A stretch of 64,000 nucleotides of DNA from Acanthosepion pharaonis (taxonomy: Eukaryota; Mollusca; Cephalopoda; Sepiida; Sepiidae). The notes below the pieces were generated by a model that did no database searches, was not told where the DNA came from, and saw only the letters and a program-made list of their open reading frames with translations. Position numbers and translations under genes: made by a program. The stretch lies in contig CAHIKZ030003474.1 of assembly GCA_903632075.3 (NCBI GenBank), forward strand, positions 2,099,001 to 2,163,000, given 5' to 3'. Positions 34,577-45,710 of this stretch are shown here, one piece after another. Position 1 is the first letter of the stretch. Each line of letters begins with the position of its first letter.

Positions 34577-35077
34577 TAATTAAAGAAAAAGAGAGGTTGG
34601 CCGTAAAAGAGAGAAAGATAGAGAACAAGTAAGAAGTACAGTGTAACCCGGATATAAGAGAGTTGTCGGGACCGGAGAAGAAGTCTCTTATATCCGGGTT
34701 TCTCTTATATCCGGGTTTGGTCTCTTTTGTTTAGGTTAACACAGGCTCTAATTTGGGACCAGAGAAAATCTCTCTTATATCCGGGTTTCTCTTATATCCG
34801 GGTCTCTTATATCCGGGTTACAGTGTAGTTTATAAAACGAAGATTATCATGTGTTTTGTTTAGAATCATTTCACCCCAACCAAAGAAATAAAGCCACTAA
34901 CACGCAAGCGGTTATTATTAGTTTTAGAGAATATGTGAAAAATACTAGTAAGGAAACAGAGATCAATAAAAGTGCAAGAATTAAGAAAGTAGAAGATAAC
35001 GACTGACGCTGTATTTCAATTTTTGAAGATCAAAGTTGATTTGGAAGAAAGAAACTGGAAGCCAAAAGCAATAAGTG
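34577..35077 (-). mobile_element. LINE-A copy with (CT)n-ended 3' UTR
   Basis: Minus-strand LINE-A. The standard UTR block (complement of TCATTTCACCCCAACCAAAG) starts at about 34866, and about 290 further bases to the (GA)n tract are shared with the 62.86-kb copy apart from an inserted MITE at 34639-34825. The coding end is very short because the copy is truncated at about 35077, where the next LINE-A tail begins. Confidence 0.75.
34639..34825. mobile_element. pogo-like MITE, 187 bp, TA duplicated
   Basis: Left end CAGTGTAACCCGGATATAAG, right end (opposite strand) CACTGTAACCCGGATATAAG. TA at 34637-34638 and 34826-34827. The paralogous LINE-A 3' UTR at 62.91 kb has an uninterrupted single TA (62916-62917) in AGTAAGAAGTAGTTTAT, an empty site. 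Internally TCTCTTATATCCGGGT is repeated about five times. No coding capacity; CAG-T termini and TA target fit the pogo branch of Tc1/mariner. Confidence 0.88.
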
Positions 35078-35830
35078 CTTAAATTGCTTAAAAAAACATA
35101 TCTACCTTTCTCATTAGTTTAGTCCTATTTAGTTTTCCAACTTCTAATTGTTACCGTGTCATTTAAGAATATATGCAATATAATACATTTCTTTTAATCA
35201 TTTCACCCCAAGCAAGACAATAAAGCCACTAAGATGCATGGGTGTTACTGAGTGTTAGAAAACATGAGAAAAAGAAAACATTTTAAGTAGTGAGAACAAT
35301 AAAAGAACAAGAATTAAGAAGACAGACGATAACGATTGACATTGCATTTAAATCTTTGAAGATCAGAAGCGAGAAGCAAGAAGCTGGAAGAGATTTCCAC
35401 AAGCGAGAAGTGCGATAGAAGAAACTGTTAGCATAGAACTGACGGTTACATCTAGCTATTTTAATTGTAAAATGATGAGACCCTGCCGCGAATCTAATAC
35501 TGCGCTTAAATTCATAAAGTCTAGGTACCATAGAGAAAAGTTCATCAAAGCAATCACCACAATTACCATGAAAGTATTTACAGAAAATACCCATGCAAGC
35601 TACATTACGGAAGTGGGAAAGTGATTGACGTCGAGATGCCAGGCCAGGACAAATAACATTGCAGATGCTTCTTTGGATTTTATCAAGAATCTGTAAATAT
35701 ATAGCAGGAGCACCAGACCATATGTGGCAGCAATGTACAAAGCATGGACGAATGGTAGACTTATAAATATGTTAGATAGATTCTGACGAGAAAAATTCTC
35801 TAGCACGACTAAAAGCGCCTGCGATTAATT
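35078..35830 (-). mobile_element. LINE-A copy
   Basis: 3' UTR on the left (35078-35215, extended form shared with 31.93-32.05 kb), then C-terminal codons: ELFSMVPRLYEFKRSIRFAA, GSHHFTIKIARCNRQFYANS, RLWKSLPASCFSLLIF (frame 35283-35594), and upstream IFISLPFVHALYIAATYG-type antisense-shifted frame to about 35830. Broken by at least one frameshift near 35.6 kb. Confidence 0.85.
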
Positions 35831-37125
35831 TTATGTTTCGTAAACTGAACGATTTATTACAACCCCCACCATGAACCAATCAGATTAAAACTATAAAATG
35901 TACAATGAATCTAGTTATGTCTTTTAATTATTCGTGGATACATGTTTATATTTTCTGAACAGAATTTCGATGTAGGATAATCGAGCAAGTTTTCGCGGAA
36001 TAAATGGAGATCCGTCTACATTTAGCATCAACTGATGTGATCTTAGCGAAATCTGCTCAACAAGGAAACTAAACTACAGTAAATAAAATACAACTTTCCC
36101 GCTGAGCCATATAGGTGTCTTTGAAATTGCAGGGGAAAAAAATTAATTTCGCTGAAAAGGTTATAAGATCGATAGAACAGGAGTGTCTAAATACAGCGCG
36201 CTCTCCATACAGTATAGGGTGAATCGGGGACCCGGGGCGGACTGTGAGTGATTTCGTTTGCTACATATCTTGGCTCATTTCTCATTAAACATCCAGCTCA
36301 AATTAGGCCCGGCAAACGGGGATCCTCTTGGCCGTTTTTATTTATGGCTACCGAGCAAGCCGTAATATCTTTCTTTGACTGATAAATTCTTGATAAATGG
36401 AAAGAAGATGAAATTCATCTCCAGTGACAGATGGATTTCGTATGCTGTTTAATGGATAAATACAGACGAGATGGTGAGAAAATGTATCCATCTTCTATGA
36501 CAGATAGATTACAGAGTGCTGTTGTGTGTGCGAATGCTGGGGCCTTAGTGACCAGTCCATTAGCTTTCATGCGAATGTGTCGGCTTACGGATTGATCTTA
36601 ACTCACAATATTTACGCGATATTTATCAACTTGTCCGAAAGATACACCCTCACTCCTCCAACCCGTACAATCCCACCCCAACTTCTTGAACTGTGCGTCG
36701 ACAGGTTGTTGGGTTACTAATCTCTACCGACACACCAACATGTTCGCGAGAAAGATCAGCCGAAGACGATGGAGAGCAAGAATGGACGAGAGGAAGAAGC
36801 TAGAAGCTAGCCAGCAGCGAATATAGGAAAATGAGTCGGGGAAGATGGAAAGATAGGTGATCGAGAAGAGGGGGTGTTTTTGGGGGTGGCCAGAAATAAA
36901 TGCGTAGGTGTTGTCTTCAGGAAGGTCAGTATAAATAAGATTTGGGGGCTAAATTGTTAGGAGTAGTGTTCAGCGGGAGAAAACACACGATCAAATCGAG
37001 CCGAAGCATCTGCTTTATTTTCTAGAACAACAATGTTGTATAATGTTCTCTGCCTAATCAGCCGTATCTTACATAATTAACCTGACAATGAAAACTTTCA
37101 TCAGAGTTTCCCATTCATTCACCTG
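35831..37125. other. no recognised feature
   Basis: Non-repetitive-looking sequence. It contains GGGACCCGGGGCGGAC near 36.23 kb and a TATA-like AGTATAAATAAG at about 36926 with a purine-rich surround. A frame at 36526-36720 lacks any motif. Could hold regulatory or host exonic sequence, but nothing is demonstrable. Confidence 0.4.
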
Positions 37126-38062
37126 TGCGAGGTTTAACTTCCGTCATTCCTGCCTTTCTTCATTAATTTCCCTCCGTCATTCCGTCATTCGTCCCTTCCT
37201 TTCTTCTTTCCTTCCTTATCTCTTTCAATCCGCCCTTCCTACTTTCTTCTTTCATTCTCTCCTTCCTTCCTTCCTCCCTCCCTTCCTTCCTTCCTTCCTT
37301 CCTTCATTCATTACTTCCTTCAAATTTCCCTCCTTCATTCCTTCTTTCCTTTCTTCCTTATCTCTTTCAATCCGTCCTTCTTTACTTCCTTCTTTCATTC
37401 TCTCCTTCCTTCCTTCCTTCAAATTTCCATCCTTCATTCCATCATTTCTTCTTTCCTTAATTCATTCCATTCCTTCCTAAAGTCCTTCCGCCATTTCTTC
37501 CTTCTTTCCATATCTCTTACTATCTCCTTCTTTATTTCCTTCTTTCATTCTCGCCTTCCTTCCTTCATTCATTCACTACTTCCTTCCTTAATTCCTTCCT
37601 TCATTCTCTCGTTCCTTCCTTCATTACTTCCTTCATTCCTTCCTTCATTACTTCCTTCATTCTCACTTTCTTTCTTTACTACCTTCCTTCATTAATTCTC
37701 TCCTTTCTTCCTTCCTTTCATCATTCCTTCCTTCCTGCCTGCCTTCTATAATTCTTTCCTTCATTCCTTCCTTCACTCCTTCTTCATTTCTTCCTTCCTT
37801 TATTCCTTCTTTATTCTCTTCTTCCTTCCTTCCTTCCTTCTTTCCTTCTATCATTCCTTCATTCCTTCTTCATTTTCCTTCCTTCCTTCTTTCCTTCCTT
37901 CCTTCCTTCTTTATTCTCTTCTTCCTTCCTTCCTTCCCTCCTTCCTTCCTTCCTTCTATAATTCCTTCATTCCTTCCTTCATTCCTTCTTCATTTCTCCC
38001 TTTCTTTATTCCTTCCTTATTCTCTACTTCCTTTCTTCCTTCCTTCCTTCCTTCCTTCCTTT
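37126..38062. repeat. 930-bp polypyrimidine tract, (CCTT)n type
   Basis: Almost unbroken C/T strand built of CCTT, ATTC and TTCT units with short ATTACTT interruptions. Frames on both strands (FLPSFL, KEGRKE) are repeat translations. Confidence 0.95.
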
Positions 38063-38119
38063 AGTGCCATTATACTCCCCTATTAAGTGTAGGGTCGTAG
38101 TCTCACCAAGTTGCTGTTG

Positions 38120-38405
38120 TAGCAGGTGAGTTTTATGGCATACAGTTGCCAGCCACAAGTCCAAACAAGTTTTGAATTCAGACTTGTCCTTCTTCTAGAT
38201 TGGTTGACAAGCAAGTCTAGAGAGCCCAATCTTCCATTCTATTTAACGTAGAGGTGGGGGCGGGGAGAGAAATGGATTCATACTCTTTCTAGCGTATTTG
38301 TGCGAAAGTGAATGTAACGGATTTCAATCGTAATTGGAGTTTAACACGTCGATTCAACTTCCCGTGCCGATAATCAGTACGCTACGCGCGCATATCATAA
38401 CACGA
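38120..38405 (-). mobile_element. SINE-1-related copy
   Basis: Block order matches SINE-1 on the minus strand: TTGAATTCAGACTTGTCCTT, AGAGAGCCCAATCT.CCATT, ATGGATTCATAC, TTTGTGCGAAAGTGAATGTA. The head region (GTTTAACACGTCGATTCAAC) differs from other SINE-1 copies. Confidence 0.55.
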
Positions 38406-38469
38406 AGAAGACCCGAACACAACCCCGGTGAAAAGACAGTTTATTCTAAAAAAAAAAAAACACAAACTA

Positions 38470-38870
38470 TCATCATCTTCTTTATGTGCTGTGTCCCCTC
38501 AGGGCGTTGGCGATCATGGCTCTCCACAATTTCCTATTCTTTGTAGTTCTTAATAAATTTTGTCTTTTTGTTATTCCCCCTAAACCCCGCTCCGCCATCC
38601 GTTTATAGAAGCTCGCTAAGTAGGCTATGCGTGTTTTTCCTCTGTCTCTCTTTCCTTTAATCTGTCCTGTGTGTATAAGATTTCCCACGTTCTTTTTCCT
38701 GATGTTAAGTATATGTTTCCCTTTGGTTTTAATTTTCTCTGAAACTTCGTCGTTATTTACACAGTCTGTGCATCGCATCCTCATCATCCTTCTGTAGAAC
38801 CACATGTTGCTTCAAGTCTCTTCTTCGTCACTGGATCGTATATATTATTCTTGTGAACATTTTCACTCGA
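38470..38870 (-). mobile_element. LINE-B copy, best preserved C-terminus
   Basis: One 107-codon minus frame (38482-38805): MWFYRRMMRMRCTDCVNNDE, HILNIRKKNVGNLIHTGQIK, GKTRIAYLASFYKRMAERGL, then TKRQNLLRTTKNRKLWRAMI and ANALRGHST at the end. It is the clearest statement of the LINE-B tail here; upstream RT is missing. Confidence 0.85.
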
Positions 38871-38929
38871 GAATGAAAATTTAATTCTAATCTTTTGACA
38901 TTCCTTTTCTCTTTTTCCTCTCGCCTCAC

Positions 38930-38951
38930 CCCGAGAAGAAAGAAAGTGTGT

Positions 38952-39008
<57 letters not shown>

Positions 39009-39436
39009 AGAAAAAGGAGGAAGAACAGGGAAGAAAAAGAGAGACAGTGTGAGAAAAATTGTGACGAAGAAGGAATAAGATTATACCATGAGGAAAAGAC
39101 GGCCAGAGAGATTTAGAAAAAAATAAGAAGGAAAAAATATTAAGAGAAGATAGGAAAGAAAAGGGAAGAGCATGTTAAAGAAAAAAGTGACTAAATGTGA
39201 AAGAAACAGAAAGAAAGAGAGAGAGAGGGAGAGAGAGAGAGAACAAAAGAAAGAAAAGTTATTGACTGTGAGAGAGAAAGCGAGAGAAGAAAAGAAACGA
39301 TAGAGTGATTGACTGTGGGAGAGAAAGAGAGAAGACAAAAAAAGCTATTTGTGAATGAGAGATAAGAAATCGAAGAAGACTCTAAAGTGATACAAAGGGA
39401 GTAAACAAAGCAAAGAAGAGGATAGACTGACTGTGA

Positions 39437-39481
<45 letters not shown>

Positions 39482-39720
39482 AGAGAGAGAAAACAAAACA
39501 ATGAAAGAAAGCGAATGACTGTTAGCATGAGAAAGAAAAAGAACTAAACAAAAAAGAGAGTCTGAATGTTAAATAGAAAGAGGGGCTGGAGACGGGTGAT
39601 AAGATAAAAAAAAAGACTGAAGGTGAAAAAAGAATATGAGTGAACAAGAAAGTTATAGAGTGTATGTGTGTGTCCATGTGTGAATGTCTGTGTGTGTGAG
39701 AGAGAGAGAGAACGTGTGTA
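38930..39720. repeat. polypurine (GA)n region
   Basis: (AG)n at 38956-39006 and 39440-39490 within an 800-base purine-rich strand with short GTGTG at 39660-39700. Frames on both strands are low-complexity. Confidence 0.9.
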
Positions 39721-39931
39721 AGCGGATCGAATCAAACTTATTTACAACAAAGTGTAGAACAAATCAATAAATATTGATTTGATGAAGAAATAAGAGAAGT
39801 CATATTGAAAGATTTCGGTAACTAAACAGACATTAACCGGCTTGGATACATAGAAATTAATAAGTAGGAAAAGAGAGGAACAGATCTGAAACGTTATGAA
39901 CATTCCAAGCTAGCTAAGTCGATATGAGCAG

Positions 39932-39935
<4 letters not shown>

Positions 39936-39997
<62 letters not shown>
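39936..39997. repeat. (TA)n microsatellite
   Basis: Uninterrupted TA tract ending exactly where the mariner terminus GGGTGCGATGGG begins. Confidence 0.95.
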
Positions 39998-40001
<4 letters not shown>

Positions 40002-40440
40002 GCGATGGGTAAATTGTCACCATTTTATATTTTAATTTCGCACATGCGCGTTGTTTGTTTTTGATTTTGTCGACTGTACAGTATAGTAGAGTCAGTTGGA
40101 CACCGTCTGTAAGAGAAAGGGGACCATGCCGCATTTCACTCTGCCAGAAATTTGGTAAGGGCATACTGTACTGCTTGTCATTCGCGCCGGAAGCTCCAGT
40201 ACGAACATTTCAGAATGTTTGGGTATCAATGACAGTGCAGAGGATTCAGAAAGAGTTCCATGTGAATCTAATGGTGAATACGAAGGTACGGCAGCTCTGG
40301 AAAACTCACTCTGGCCGTTCTGATAAGAAAAGAACTCCTGAATTTGCTGGTGAGAGCCTCAGACTCAATATGAAAGCCTACATCAAGTTCTTTGATGAGT
40401 TAGTGCTGCCCTGGAAGATTCTATGTCTAGCAACAAGTAT
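39998..40440 (+). mobile_element. internally deleted mariner, copy M2
   Basis: Terminus GGGTGCGATGGGTAAATTGT at 39998. The open frame from 40055 carries FQNVWVSMTVQRIQKEFH, then GRSDKKRTPEFAGE joined directly (at about 40354) to SLRLNMKAYIKFFDELVLPW. In full-length relatives these blocks flank the first catalytic Asp region, so roughly 130 codons are missing. The 3' half is cut off near 40.44 kb. Non-autonomous. Confidence 0.8.
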
Positions 40441-40512
40441 ATTTATATTAAGCCATGACTGAATTCTTCTGCTTGTGTGGCATAGTGCGGAGACTTGTTG
40501 GTAGACATAGAA

Positions 40513-40514
<2 letters not shown>
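40417..40514. repeat. 22-bp inverted repeat at M2 end
   Basis: GATTCTATGTCTAGCAACAA GT at 40417-40438 pairs with its inverse at 40493-40514 with one mismatch, around a 54-base loop. It joins the truncated mariner to the next (TA)n tract. Confidence 0.85.
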
Positions 40515-40573
<59 letters not shown>

Positions 40574-40871
40574 CTAAGGGCCAGGCAAACCTACCTACGT
40601 TTCACCTAAACGGATCATCAGGGCGATGTTGGCCCCATCATCGCCCCAGCGATCCGTTTAGGTTGAATCCGTTTAGGATATCTTAAATTTTAACTCTACT
40701 TTGTGTATTGGGCACTTTACGTGATTGCCTTTTTACTCGTTTTGGAGGTTTTTTTCTTTGGTTTAATGTTCTTCGTTCTTTCTTTTTTTATTCCTCATTT
40801 TTTTCCTCCGGTACCGATTGGTTCTACTGCAAGTCGAGCTATCCAAGGTTTTTTCAAGCGAGTACCACCAT

Positions 40872-40933
<62 letters not shown>

Positions 40934-40934
40934 A
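40513..40934. repeat. (TA)n tracts and a 60-bp hairpin
   Basis: (TA)n at 40515-40557, (AAT)n to 40570. Hairpin 40604-40663 with arms ACCTAAACGGATC / GATCCGTTTAGGT and inner GGGCGATG / CATCGCCC. Unclassified 40670-40870, then (TA)n(TG)n at 40873-40934. A 3'-tail-like TTTCACCTAAACGGATCATC suggests an old retroposon. Confidence 0.7.
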
Positions 40935-41440
40935 TTCTTACTCATTTCACTCCAAGCAAGACAGGAATGCCACTAGTGCACAGGGGGTTACCAAGAGTGA
41001 AATTGAAAGAGAAGATTGAGAATAGGTAGCATTCAGGAAAGGACAAAAGATGAACGGAATTCAAGTAGACAGAAGATGGCGATGGATCTTGCTTTTAAAT
41101 TTTTGAATATTGTATCTATCAGGGAAAGAAGGAAAGAGAAGGGAGTTCCACAGGTGGGAAGTGCAAGAAAAGAAACTGTTGGGGTAGAAATGGCGGTTGC
41201 ATTTAGCCATTGCAATAGTAAAAGCATGGGACCTAGATGCCAGTCTAGTAGCACGTTTAAATTCATGTATTCGAGGTACCAGGGAAAAAAGCTCGTCGGA
41301 GCAGTTGCCATGAAAATATTTGGGGAAAAGACAGAGGAAAGTCACGCCGCGTCGGTGGGAAAGTAACTGAAGTCGAGATGTCAAGTCAGGATAGATTATA
41401 TTACAGATCCTTCTTTGGGTTTTGTCAAGCTCGAAATAAT
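40935..41440 (-). mobile_element. LINE-A copy ending in microsatellite
   Basis: The minus frame 41061-41507 encodes LDKTQRRICNIIYPDLTSRL, QLLSHRRGVTFLCLFPKYFH, FSLVPRIHEFKRATRLASRS, LWNSLLFPSFPDRYNIQKFK. The UTR ends at TCATTTCACTCC (complement side) and runs straight into (CA)n(TA)n. 5'-truncated at LDKTQ near 41.44 kb. Confidence 0.85.
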
Positions 41441-41524
41441 TCGATTGAGCTCTCGGAGGTGAAGGGGTGATTTTATAAACAGTGGCTGCTTCTTCAATGT
41501 TCTTCAACTAGAATTGAGCTCTTC

Positions 41525-41653
41525 TAGCCACTGACGTCATTCGTAGAATCTCTGTCTGATGCTAAATCGGTTGGGTTTCGATCCCGGCTTGAACAATCGG
41601 ATGTCTAGCCACATTGATGAGCTGTGATACAATGAAACAGTCTGTATTTGGAT

Positions 41654-41715
<62 letters not shown>
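41525..41715 (+). mobile_element. SINE-3 copy with (TA)n tail
   Basis: tRNA-like B box GGGTTTCGATCCCGGCTTG, then body CAATCGGATGTCTAGCCACA, TGAGCTGTGATACAATGAAA, CAGTCTGT.TTTGGATGAC, and a (TA)n tail of about 58 bases. Matches the 49.5-kb copy. Confidence 0.75.
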
Positions 41716-41718
<3 letters not shown>

Positions 41719-42710
41719 TAAAATGGGAACAAATGGTGTATACTTCCACTGTACGTAACATTTAACTTAAAAGATGGCTCAATACAGAGTAGAGCTAAAT
41801 ATTATTTATTTTAGGATATTAAAACAAAAACATGTTAAAAATCGCTACACGATTACAATCATGTTTTAACACCACACATATGTCTCCTCGGGTGATATCA
41901 AACCACTGGCGAGCGAAAGATTAATTTAATTTTCAAAAGCAGAATACTTTTAAAAAATAGGATTTTGCCGTGATTAACCAATCAAATGTGACCTACGCTA
42001 AATTCAAATCCACCGGAAAAAAAAATTAGTACAGGTCATGACACGAAGTTGTCTGCATATCAATCCTTGACAATTTCCTTATGGACAGATACAATTTGTT
42101 ACGTTATTTCGTGAGATGTATCAAAGTCTGACGTTCAATTTTCCAAATAAGTAATAGCTAAAAAGAGTAGGGAGGTAATTTAAGACAATGCTAACAAGTT
42201 ATGTTCGTTCAGCTTCTTACATAACATTTTATAGTTGATAAATAAAAGGCGCTTTTAAGAAACTGGTAAATAACTTGGCTGTTTAAAAAAGAAAGATAAA
42301 AAAGACAGAACTACTTTGGCAAATTAATATACAACCGTTAAAAAAAGCATCCATATAAGATACTAACAATACGAACTAATCTGTGTAAGATATTAATAAC
42401 AATAACTAGACACCTGTGCATCCATATAAGATGTTAATAATACTTGTAATGACAAAAGTACGCAGGTGTAGGCTTTAAGAAAGCTTTATTCAACTATTGT
42501 CCTTTTTATAGTCTCAGTAAAAAGAAATAACTCTCTCAAAGAGCAGAGTAACAAAACAGGGGGAGACCACTCTTGATTATTCATAACATTACTAATCAAA
42601 CATCAATACAAAGCAATATTAAATCAAAATGAATCTTAGAAATAGAATAGTAAGCCATATAAAGTGCACCCTAGTTCATTGGCTGATTAGTACTATAAGA
42701 AAAAGTATTT

Positions 42711-42711
<1 letters not shown>
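41716..42711. other. no recognised feature
   Basis: AT-rich spacer. A short direct repeat TCCATATAAGAT.CTAA.AATAC occurs near 42350 and 42420. No gene. Confidence 0.5.
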
Positions 42712-42757
<46 letters not shown>

Positions 42758-42990
42758 TTCTTACAGGGAATTCCAAACTGAACCCTTTATTTAATCTACA
42801 GGGATAGATTTGTCATTCCATGTCTAGGGATATCTAATCTAGTATTTATTTTTAGTACTGCTCAGTTATTATTTTGCCCCTGTTTCCAAGTATACACTGC
42901 CCAGCCAAGGATTGAACTCACAATTACTGTGTCACCAAATTCATGAACCAAAGCTTTAATCTACTAAACTATTTTTCTATGAGACACTTA
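42712..42990 (-). mobile_element. SINE-4 copy (Lys-type head) next to (TG)n
   Basis: Minus strand. Head AAAATAGTTTAGTAGATTAA ... GTGAGTTCAATCCTTGGCTG has box A and box B at normal spacing. The body contains AATAAAGGGTTCAGTTTGGA, the same core as SINE-2, and ends at the (CA)n(TA)n tract 42712-42757. Confidence 0.7.
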
Positions 42991-43104
42991 AGTTTTCTCA
43001 AGTAAGCAGCCTAGTAGATAAAATAAATACTGTTTAAAATAAATCTAGTATCTACTCGGGTATCCACTAAAAATAACATATGAAGTAATAAAAAATAAAA
43101 TCTA

Positions 43105-43400
43105 ATATATATGTGTGTGTGTGTGTGTGCGTGTGCATGTGCGTGTGTTCACCCTGTAGACTCCCTTCTGGATATTTTGTGGCAGTGGTTTCTGCATAAA
43201 GTAGGGTTTTAGGGGGTGGAATCAGTTTTGCATTCTGAGTTCCTTCTCCTCGATTGGTCACCGGCCAGAGCTAGAAAAGTACGCTCAAACCTTTTCAAAA
43301 GTATTTGTGCGAATGCGTCAGAATCGGCTGGAATTTTAAGTTGACACATCAGTTAAAAAATTTGGGCTGCGATTAATGTGTGGTACCTGTTGTTATAATA
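43105..43400 (-). mobile_element. microsatellite and SINE-1-related fragment
   Basis: (TA)(TG)n at 43107-43148. Then TTCTGAGTTCCTTCTCCTCG, GGCCAGAGCTAGAAAAGT and TATTTGTGCGAATGCGTCAG follow the order of SINE-1 on the minus strand. Confidence 0.5.
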
Positions 43401-43415
43401 AAAATATAGTTTTAA

Positions 43416-45355
43416 AGTAGGCACTTCCCCGAGATCGCTAAAAAAGAGCATAGCATGATGAAAAAGACGCCAAAATTGACGAAAACAAAATTTTATCGTC
43501 TAAATGTTTGTTATTATTAAGAGGAAAGATCAAAGTATTTTTTGGGTATTTTTTACATTTTTTAATCGTTCCTAGCACGTCTGAAATTTTCGTTAAAAAT
43601 CTTGTTTTTTTTTTGAGTCAGCAAAATTGATCATTTTTTCAATTTTATAAAAAAACTGGAAATCTCACTTTGAAATTCTTTTCAATATCAATTATCATTT
43701 TTTCAAAACTTATTTTAAGAAAATCAGAAATTATAATGTTTATTTAAAGTATTTTCAACCAAGCTTGAGATGTAATTTGAAAATAAAACAAATCAGGTCA
43801 TAAACTTTCGCGTCACTTGATAGGTGATGAATGACGGATTCCGTGAGGAAAATTTGTTTTACGGAAGGAGAAAAGTGAAATAATTTACATTTAAGTGAAC
43901 AAATTATTTACCTCGTTATTTTTAAGGAAAACTTTCAGCGCTCTAATTTTTTTTGTATTTAGCTTTCACCTTTACGTTTACGATGCTTTATGGAAAATAT
44001 ATTATAAAGAAATTAAAATAAGACTGTAAAAGACATTAAATTTCATATTTCCTAAGAAAGGTGTCTAATTAATTTATAGGTACCTTTCTTATGAAATTTT
44101 ATCAGAAGTGTACATAGAATATTATAATTTTATGTACATTTATTACATTTTACTGTGTTATTTGTATTTCCATTCATTTTATTATTAATGTTGATATTTC
44201 ATTTATGAAAATATGTCATAACTGAGATTAATATAAAAATAAGAACATATAAATTTCATAAGATGATACTGATACTTGTAGGTACCCTTCTCAGTTGAAA
44301 TTGAAAAATCAAATTAACTTCTCCACACGTGTTTCGCAAAAGTAAAGGCCTTAACAGCAGAGAACAATGCTTAACTCAAATAACGCAACTTAATTGTATT
44401 CTGGTTGATCTTCCGTACTTTATAATTACAACCCGATTATAAACACAAAATTATATTTCTTAATTACTGCGGATCTTCTGTTTAGTCAAAATGATACAAT
44501 TTACAACGCGCTAAAAAAGATCTATCTCATAAGGACACTTACGAAAGTGGATGCGGCTTTTAACTAATTTTATAATATTTCAACAACTTAAATGTAAAAA
44601 TCTATTATAATTAAGAAATAACAAATAATTGTATTAAAAATACATTTTTCATCGAAAAAATTTTGCTTGCAGGAAAATATTGTCCATATTCATAAAAACA
44701 ACAATAAAAAACAAAAAAAATAAAAGCATTTGAAATTAAATAATATCTTTGTTTTATTGAGTTTTGTATATTACAATTCAGAGCTGATTTTCAGGTTGGG
44801 TCGTCCAATTAAAAACAACAAAAAAAACAAACTTGATTTGCATTCCTCAAAGCCTTGTGCTTTTAACTATTGTAATCACTAAAACCGATGCGATCGAATT
44901 TCTAGCGTTTTCATAAAATTAATTATTGGTGGGGGTAATAAATATATAAAAAATATTTCTGCCATGACTTCAATAAAAAAATATATTTATAATAATTTCG
45001 ATCATCTGTGAATAGTTCCTGACAGTTTCATTAACATCCGACAATTATTTTTTTTTGCAAGATTTTCCAAATTAATATGTGTCATACCAAAAAAAAAAAA
45101 AAAAAAAACGTGCTAAAAATTGTCTATGTTATTTTACTAGTTCCGGTGATAAAAAGAGAAACAAGTTTTTTTTAATCAAAATTTAGAATGTTCTAAAAAG
45201 AAGGAAAAATTTTAAAAAATAATTAAAAAAAAACTTTGGTCTTTCCTCTTAATAATAACATAAGCATTTAGACGATAAAATTTTGTTTTCGCCAAGGTTG
45301 GCGTCTTTTTCATCAAGCTATGGTCTTTTTTAGCGATTTCGTGGAGGTACCTATT
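43416..45355. mobile_element. 1.94-kb TTAA-flanked element with ~170-bp inverted ends
   Basis: Left end AGTAGGCACTTCCCCGAGAT, right end (opposite strand) AATAGGTACCTCCACGAAAT. Both continue through CGCTAAAAAAGA.CATAGC.T and AAACAAAATTTTATCGTCTA to GTTATTATTAAGAGGAAAGA. Flanking TTAA at 43412-43415 and 45356-45359. The interior is AT-rich with no open frame above 60 codons, so it is non-autonomous. TTAA targeting is known for piggyBac and Kolobok groups; which one is unresolved. Confidence 0.8.
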
Positions 45356-45521
45356 TTAAGGTATGCTATATTTCTAAGTAAATGTTCTTAATAGAACGTG
45401 TATAAATATAAATGTGGTCTTTGAGGTCAACATTGTGTGGCGACAGCGTGTTTCAAACTTGAACGAATTCTTCTGGCCCGAAGATTCCATTCAAGCGACT
45501 CTGCGTTGAATTCACTTGTCC

Positions 45522-45524
<3 letters not shown>

Positions 45525-45571
<47 letters not shown>

Positions 45572-45651
45572 AACAATAAAATCCAAAATTGCCTCATATG
45601 TGGATTAGGTTATTCCCCATACGTGGTAATTCGTGATTTTATTGTTTATTA
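45525..45651. repeat. (TA)n tract and 84-bp near-palindrome
   Basis: (TA)n at about 45526-45565. Then 45568-45651 has end arms AATAAACAATAAAATC / GATTTTATTGTTTATT and mirrored CATATGTGG / CCATACGTGG-like blocks inside. Perhaps a tiny MITE. Confidence 0.65.
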
Positions 45652-45710
45652 ATTATATTGTCCTGTAATAATAAATACATTGAGTTCTTTTTGTGGATCA
45701 GGTTTAATAT

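Noticed and set aside
40055..40462. 135-codon frame as a host gene
   Set aside because: Its middle and end match mariner transposase blocks joined by a deletion, and the same joint is found at 62.7 kb.
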